From: Glandiceps talaboti
Lineage: Eukaryota > Hemichordata > Enteropneusta > Spengelidae
NCBI RefSeq assembly: GCF_964340395.1
Contig: NC_135560.1
Location: 15,773,598 to 15,837,597, forward strand
DNA length: 64,000 bases
Direction: 5' to 3'
The translations under genes and the position numbers were made by a program. Shown here piece by piece: positions 59,763 through 64,000 of this stretch; within the stretch, counting starts at the first letter, position 1; every line of letters starts with the position of its first letter. The notes under the pieces were generated by a model, which was not told where the DNA came from, ran no database searches, and saw only the letters and a list, made by a program, of their open reading frames with translations.

Positions 59763-61600
59763 ATTAGTAAGAGTTAGACATCGTTCAAACGTTTTGCTTA
59801 TATTCAACATATCTCATTTTGATCAGCCAACTTCGTATAATAGCAAGTGGGGAGATCACGACTGGTGCTTTCTGCCGAGTTGGAATCTCACTTTTTTCAC
59901 GGTGACAGCCAGCTGTAAATCCCATTCCATCTTAGTACTCGTCGTTGTACTATTCATTGTTTGTGAATCATTCTGAAGATCTCGTAACTCACGAGTGAGT
60001 GGTTGAGTTAGTGAGTGTCAAGATCTTTAGATTCCAAACAAGCAGATAGCATCGATATATAGACTATTAAAACTTAACTGTCCATACCATATGCTTGTTG
60101 AGTTGTTTCGTGTCACCTGTATGTAAAAAAAAATGTGTCCAGCAAAGAAGCATGGTATTCTGATCAATTGTTTGCAATACCTTTTGCAATCAAAACAAAT
60201 GATCACGAGTTGTCGATACTACGTCACAGTATGACGTCACTTGTTGACAGCGTTCTGCGACTCTCTAAGATATTCAAAATAGGTAACCATTTCGTAAAAT
60301 TATTCTATATATATCTCTCTCTCTTTTATGACCTGACATTTTACAAAAGGGACCGGACACAATTGTGACGCCGTTCACGTCGCTGCCTAGATTTATTTCC
60401 TTACGGTGTCTCATTTTGTCCTGACGTCCTGTGTACTAGACTAATCACAGAGGCGGTAATTACCTCCAAGCGCAATTCATATGCGCGACAACACAGAAAC
60501 TACCCAATTCCTTTTAAAACCAAATTACACTGTCATTAAACTTGCGAGAAGAAATTATTAATCGCGACTATCACAGCCTCCTGCACTTGCATGTACGTCA
60601 TACGCAAGAAAAGTTTACACATTGACAAAACAGAATGTCACCTGAGTTCATCGTGACACGTTCCACGGCAGGTGATCAACTCGGATCTATGGCTCTCCTT
60701 CCGGCTATAAGTATGCCTTCTCAGTCGATACTGCCGCTCAATTGGAAATCAGTACACACTCCCCGAGGAACTATAAATTCCCCGAACCGTACGCAATTCA
60801 CACTTTTCATGTCGCCAATAGATATGTCATCCGAAGTGTACTATACATATGAAGTAGCCTTCGAACGTGTGTGTGTTTGGAAAGAAGTAAAATATATTGC
60901 CAACGAAATACATGTCAACGTGCGCTGGAAAAGAAAAGAACCAAGACACGTGAAACCTTGTCCTTAGCCTAAAGTTGTGTATTATATTCATGTATTGATT
61001 TACGATAGAGTCATAAATAGCACAAAACACAGCCAAAAGCAAACTTTCACTTTCCTGTCTCATACATTAAAAAAAAAAAAAAAAACCAGATGTATTCTCA
61101 GAAAAAAAAAGTTACATGGGAGAGAAACGTGTTTTATCCCAAACAATGTATTCCGATGTCATTCTATCCCAAACAGCCATGTGGGCATATTCCAACGAAT
61201 TCTAACCCAAAAATGTGTTCTGTTGACGTTCTACACGAAGCTACCATGTGTCTCCAGAAAGTTATTCAAAATTGTATTACTGAACAATTAGGGCGTCAAT
61301 TTCTGATGACGTTCTCGTGTATTTTGATGACGTACTGTACATGATTGTATGGAGATGGCATTCGAGTACACCAACCATGAAGTATTCGCTTAACGCTTTA
61401 AATTACCCCCCCCCCCCTAACACACACACACACACACACACACCCGTCCGTCTTCTAATTAATATGTACTAACAGAAATAATATATGTTTCAGGATTTAA
61501 AACACAGAAACACGACCTTTATATTGAAAAACGTACAGAACAAGCTGTTGTAAAAAAAAAAAAAGTCGGTCAAATCAGTGTTATGACTTATAATGTGATG
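59763..61600. other. CpG-richer intergenic stretch with no recognised gene
   Basis: CpG is clearly more frequent here than in the SHB introns, mainly 59780-60000, 60180-60480 and 60640-60850. A CTATAAGTA sequence at 60705-60713 could be a TATA element. A 110-codon plus-strand frame (60635-60967) fits no family I know and overlaps that element. A-runs lie at 61069-61085 and 61551-61564, and a poly-C plus (CA)n tract at 61408-61443. Confidence 0.4.
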
Positions 61601-61606
61601 TTTATT
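61601..61606 (-). terminator. Candidate polyadenylation signal for the TM6SF-type gene
   Basis: TTTATT on the + strand is AATAAA on the minus strand, about 360 bases beyond the TAA stop of the TM6SF-type gene. The distance is reasonable for a short 3' UTR; use is unproven. Confidence 0.4.
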
Positions 61607-61963
61607 ATAAGTATATGTACCTCTAAACTGAAAAAATAGGGCAAGATACTCAATGTGGCGCACCACCCACGACTATTTTCAGTCTATTCCCTAGTAGAAA
61701 TTCACATCACTATCACTATGTCAGTCAATAAACTAAAGTTTGTTTTTCCATGTTTCGACAGTCTCTGTTATGAAAATATGTATGTCAAGTACTACATATT
61801 GTCTGAATTCGTCGCAGCTATTCTGGGCTTATTTTATAGAGCCTCGAGAGACTAGCGCCATCTGCGACCAACTGTGTTGAAATTACTTCTAAATTATTTT
61901 TTTTAAAAACCCTCTCGCGTCAAAACGTGCATTTGATTTAAAATCGCAGGATAACTGTTGAAG

Positions 61964-62161
61964 TTACTGTGCTTTCTTTTCCTTGTCGACGGGAAGTTGT
62001 TGAAAGAACTCGGGGTAACGATGACACCTCCATGCAAGTATTTGTGGAACGGTTTGTAGTATAGTATTGACAAATAAGAACCCCTGTCTTCCGACTAGCG
62101 GTGGTCTGAAAGCCGCAAAGGTACGTTTATGAAACGATGCACACATGTGTATTATTTGTGC
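61964..62161 (-). CDS. TM6SF1: TM6SF-type protein, terminal exon with KKxx tail
   Basis: The acceptor is TATTTTCCTTTCAG, minus strand. Entry is phase 0, and the exon gives 65 residues and a TAA stop (61966-61964). AQIIHMCASFHKRT continues the AQ-x-x-H-x-x-AS-x-H-x-RT signature. A membrane span follows (FLFVNTILQTVPQILAW), then RCHRYPEFF, the family's cytoplasmic end motif. The last four residues, KKAQ, form a canonical KKxx dilysine signal for COPI-dependent retrieval to the ER. A Met inside the exon is not a start, because the frame continues upstream to the acceptor and on into exon c. Confidence 0.95.
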   Translation of the reverse strand, partial: AQIIHMCASFHKRTFAAFRPPLVGRQGFLFVNTILQTVPQILAWRCHRYPEFFQQLPVDKEKKAQ

Positions 62162-62456
62162 CTGAAAGGAAAATAGAAATAAGGTAGAAATTTATTACTT
62201 TCCAATAACGTTGACAGTTTTATGAGGTGTACACACGTCCGGTATTCTTGGAAATTTAACTTTCACTTTCGACACTGAAAATTTACTACACGGATTATTC
62301 TAACGAAGTCGTCTAGACGTCCACATGTACATGTAAATTATCAACACATGTTGCAGATATAAAACAGCTTTTATGTTTATATATAGCTATGTGTGTGTAT
62401 ACTGTGTGTGTATATGTATATAATCAGCATGGCCCAAACGCTGCAGTCTGTTTAGG

Positions 62457-62493
62457 TTGGTTTGTTTGTTTGTTTGTTTGTTTGTTTGTTTGT
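62457..62493. repeat. (TTTG)n microsatellite in a TM6SF intron
   Basis: About nine GTTT units in the last intron of the TM6SF-type gene. Confidence 0.95.
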
Positions 62494-62650
62494 TACAAGT
62501 GCCGACACATCCATACAAACGTTGAGAAATAGTTATTTGCTTGAACGTCTGTTTTAACAATTACTGCAGGGATTGTTTTAGTGTATTATCGCTTCTCGAG
62601 ACATATCGCTTCTTGTGTAATTATGTGGTTCACTGTTGGTGATCGTTTAC

Positions 62651-62770
62651 CTGACTTGTTGCCCCTGCGTGTAAAATGGACCAGTCCAACATCCACTGAT
62701 GACCAGGGAAAATAAGCCCACAGATAGTTACAGCATAATATGGTACATAGTAGAATAGATAAATTAACAT
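62651..62770 (-). CDS. TM6SF1: TM6SF-type protein, exon c (EXPERA core WMLDW)
   Basis: The acceptor is GTATTTTTCACAG and the donor CAG|GTAAAC, minus strand. The 120 bases encode 40 residues in phase 0. A membrane span (MLIYLFYYVPYYAVTICGLI) is followed by PGHQWMLDWSILHAG. The W-x-x-DW-x-x-x-x-AG core is the most conserved EXPERA signature and includes the acidic residue in a membrane helix. An overlapping longer open frame in another phase is a shadow. Confidence 0.95.
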
Positions 62771-63083
62771 CTGTGAAAAATACCAAAGAAGATCCAATTA
62801 TACTACAACTCTCAATCTCAAGTATTAACTTGATGAAATGTTATCATACCCACAATATAAGTTCATTCACTGTACAAATATGGACCACTCAGTCATGCCG
62901 TAGTGAGTATGGCAGTTGAAGTCACCAAACGTGAACAGAACAGATAAAATGTTTAGCTATAATTCACGGTTAATGCGGATTTAAAGATGCCTTACTATTA
63001 AGTGCCTATCCTGTTGAAAGAACGTACATGAAAAACAAAAGGCTACTATCTATTTGCTGAAAGAGGGCGCAATCAGTCGTTAC

Positions 63084-63176
63084 CTGTACTCGAGGATATC
63101 CTACTGGGTCGCCAATATATGGTTCAAATCTTGCAAGGTAACCTTGAACCGATGGCCATGTACAGTCTAACGCTGC
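63084..63176 (-). CDS. TM6SF1: TM6SF-type protein, exon b (LDCT ... EPYxxDPVxYPxVQ)
   Basis: The acceptor is ATATCATTTTAG and the donor CAG|GTAACG, minus strand. The 93 bases encode 31 residues, phase 0 at both ends: a start with LDCTWP, then RFEPYIGDPVGYPRVQ. The spacing of LDC, EPY, DPV and YP-VQ is the same as in vertebrate TM6SF proteins and lies in the luminal loop opening the second EXPERA repeat. Too short to stand out as an open frame; recognised from the flanking splice signals. Confidence 0.92.
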
Positions 63177-63420
63177 CTAAAATGATATCACCGTAAAAAA
63201 AAAGAATTTGAACTTGTTCGATACGTCGATAATGTATAATCAAAGCATATCAAGTTTTAATATGTTATCTTTCTCCGTTCCGCTCTGCAATGTTTAAAGT
63301 GACAGGGCCGAAATCTGTACTGGAGAAGGAAGTAAATTAAATGGTACAGGAGAGATGACCGAATTAACATTGAACTTAATATGTATTTGTCGGTATTTTT
63401 TTAATACTGACACAGCACAT

Positions 63421-63667
63421 TGTATTGTATTGTAGTGTAGTGTGGTGTGGTGTAGTGTAGTGTAGTGTAGTGTAGTGTAGTGTAGTGTAGTGTAGTGTAG
63501 TGTAGTGTAGTGTAGTGTAGTGTAGTGTAGTGTAGTGTAGTGTAGTGTAGTGTAGTGTAGTGTAGTGTAGTGTAGTGTAGTGTAGTGTAGTGTAGTGTAG
63601 TGTAGTGTAGTGTAGTGTAGTGTAGTGCAGTGCAGTGCAGTGCAGTGCAGTGGAGTGCAGTGCAGTG
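63421..63667. repeat. (TGTAG)n pentanucleotide array in a TM6SF intron
   Basis: About 49 units: two TGTAT at the left, about 38 TGTAG with two TGTGG variants, then TGCAG units and one TGGAG at the right. It fills nearly half of the 551-bp intron 63177-63727. Overlapping open frames of over 100 codons (T-L-H-Y cycle) come from the 15-bp translation cycle and are not genes. Confidence 0.97.
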
Positions 63668-63727
63668 TCAATATACATACAATTTGATCTCATGTTGGGT
63701 TCTATCTATATGCATGTGTTTGCTTAC

Positions 63728-63829
63728 CAGTCCTCGCAGTGTAGATATAAAAATAGCATATATCATATACGTAATGAGAAGCACATCAATTGGTCTGGAC
63801 AAGATGTCTTGGTTGTGTGCTGCCTCAAT
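63728..63829 (-). CDS. TM6SF1: TM6SF-type protein, internal exon a (membrane segment)
   Basis: On the minus strand the acceptor is TTTTTCTACAG and the donor CTG|GTAAGC. The 102 bases encode 34 residues starting IEAAHNQDILSRPIDVLLI and ending IFISTLRGL. The hydrophobic core is one membrane span. The R-P-x-D-x-x-L-x-I-Y pattern and the closing F-x-x-x-RGL match the region just before the first conserved EXPERA segment in TM6SF proteins. Phase is 0 at both ends. No further exon was found between it and the window edge, so the upstream intron runs off the window. Confidence 0.88.
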
Positions 63830-64000
63830 CTGTAGAAAAATAAATCACGTAGTAAAAACCGAACACATATATATCTTAGTAATTTAAGCCCCTCTCCGGA
63901 TCCCACTTCTAGAATTTACATGTAACTTGAAGTGTGGTTATGGGAACTATACTAATCTTTAAAGCTGTTTTTAAGACCAGCAAAAATATATATTTGCGTC
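63830..64000 (-). other. Partial intron of the TM6SF-type gene at the right edge
   Basis: No acceptor/donor-bounded exon was found between 63833 and the window end, so the preceding exon lies outside. Confidence 0.6.

Larger units (their letters stand above)
61964..63829 (-). other. TM6SF1: Gene locus (3' part): TM6SF1/2-type EXPERA membrane protein
   Basis: Four minus-strand exons (63829-63728, 63176-63084, 62770-62651, 62161-61964) join in phase 0 at every junction to 170 residues with a TAA stop. The product aligns by eye with the C-terminal half of transmembrane 6 superfamily members 1 and 2. Landmarks in order: a membrane segment ending FISTLRGL, LDCT, a FEPYIGDPVGYPRVQ segment, a membrane segment, WMLDWSILHAGATSQAQ, SFHKRT, and ILAWRCHRYPEFF. 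This is the EXPERA domain region. Family proteins act in the ER/ERGIC and endolysosome in lipid handling; TM6SF2 supports VLDL lipidation. Vertebrate members are about 370 residues, so roughly the first 200 lie beyond the window. The member cannot be decided from this part. Introns are 551, 313 and 489 bp. Confidence 0.93.

Noticed and set aside
60635-60967. 110-codon plus-strand frame
   Set aside because: Complete from ATG to TAG and CpG-rich, but no family resemblance and it overlaps a possible promoter element; kept only as part of a finding.
62586-62786. 66-codon minus-strand frame over TM6SF exon c
   Set aside because: Wrong phase; the real exon uses another frame and joins the neighbouring exons with matching phase.
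63294-63693. Minus-strand frames over 100 codons of T-L-H-Y repeats
   Set aside because: Pentanucleotide (TGTAG)n array within an intron of the TM6SF-type gene.

Overview
This is an AT-rich eukaryotic nuclear window with large introns and dense repeats. Two multi-exon host genes can be read from it by joining exons across consensus splice sites in matching phase. Both are bilaterian families. The background is full of TACATGTA-type palindromes, short foldback elements, a tRNA-derived SINE with a TAA-type tail, and degenerate tandem arrays. This fits a marine invertebrate (mollusc, brachiopod, hemichordate or lancelet grade); the exact group is inference, not something the sequence proves.

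Gene 1 (+ strand, 29561-53218) is an SH2-domain adapter of the SHB/SHD/SHE/SHF family. Five coding exons (29561-29723, 41198-41731, 48870-49125, 49702-49824, 53035-53218) join in phase to 419 residues plus a stop. They carry YSDPFD and YTEPYE tyrosine motifs, a YEDPYDPE motif, two copies of the family DEYxxPWxW motif, a Ser-Pro-rich linker and a complete C-terminal SH2 domain. The initiator exon is not seen: it lies in the unresolved 5' region or beyond the window. Introns are 11.5, 7.1, 0.6 and 3.2 kb.

Gene 2 (- strand, 63829 down to 61964) is the 3' half of a TM6SF1/TM6SF2-type multi-pass membrane protein with an EXPERA domain. Its four short exons join in phase 0 to 170 residues and end in a KKxx dilysine tail. 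The 5' half is beyond the right edge. The two genes are tail to tail, about 8.7 kb apart.

Other coding signal: an unrecognised terminal-exon-like ORF at 2306-2557 (+), a Crypton/DUF3504-like fragment at 43746-43991 (+), and gene-like exons on both strands inside a 3551-bp element with perfect 31-bp terminal inverted repeats and a 5-bp target duplication (36505-40055), nested in intron 1 of gene 1. That element is the best candidate for something undescribed.

The rest is intron or intergenic DNA. It is dominated by pentanucleotide and other microsatellites, degenerate tandem arrays of roughly 40-280 bp units, foldback MITE families (several with readable target-site duplications), and one MITE sitting inside a pentanucleotide array. 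Most open reading frames over 60 codons here are stop-free microsatellites, tandem-repeat translations or AT-rich chance frames.
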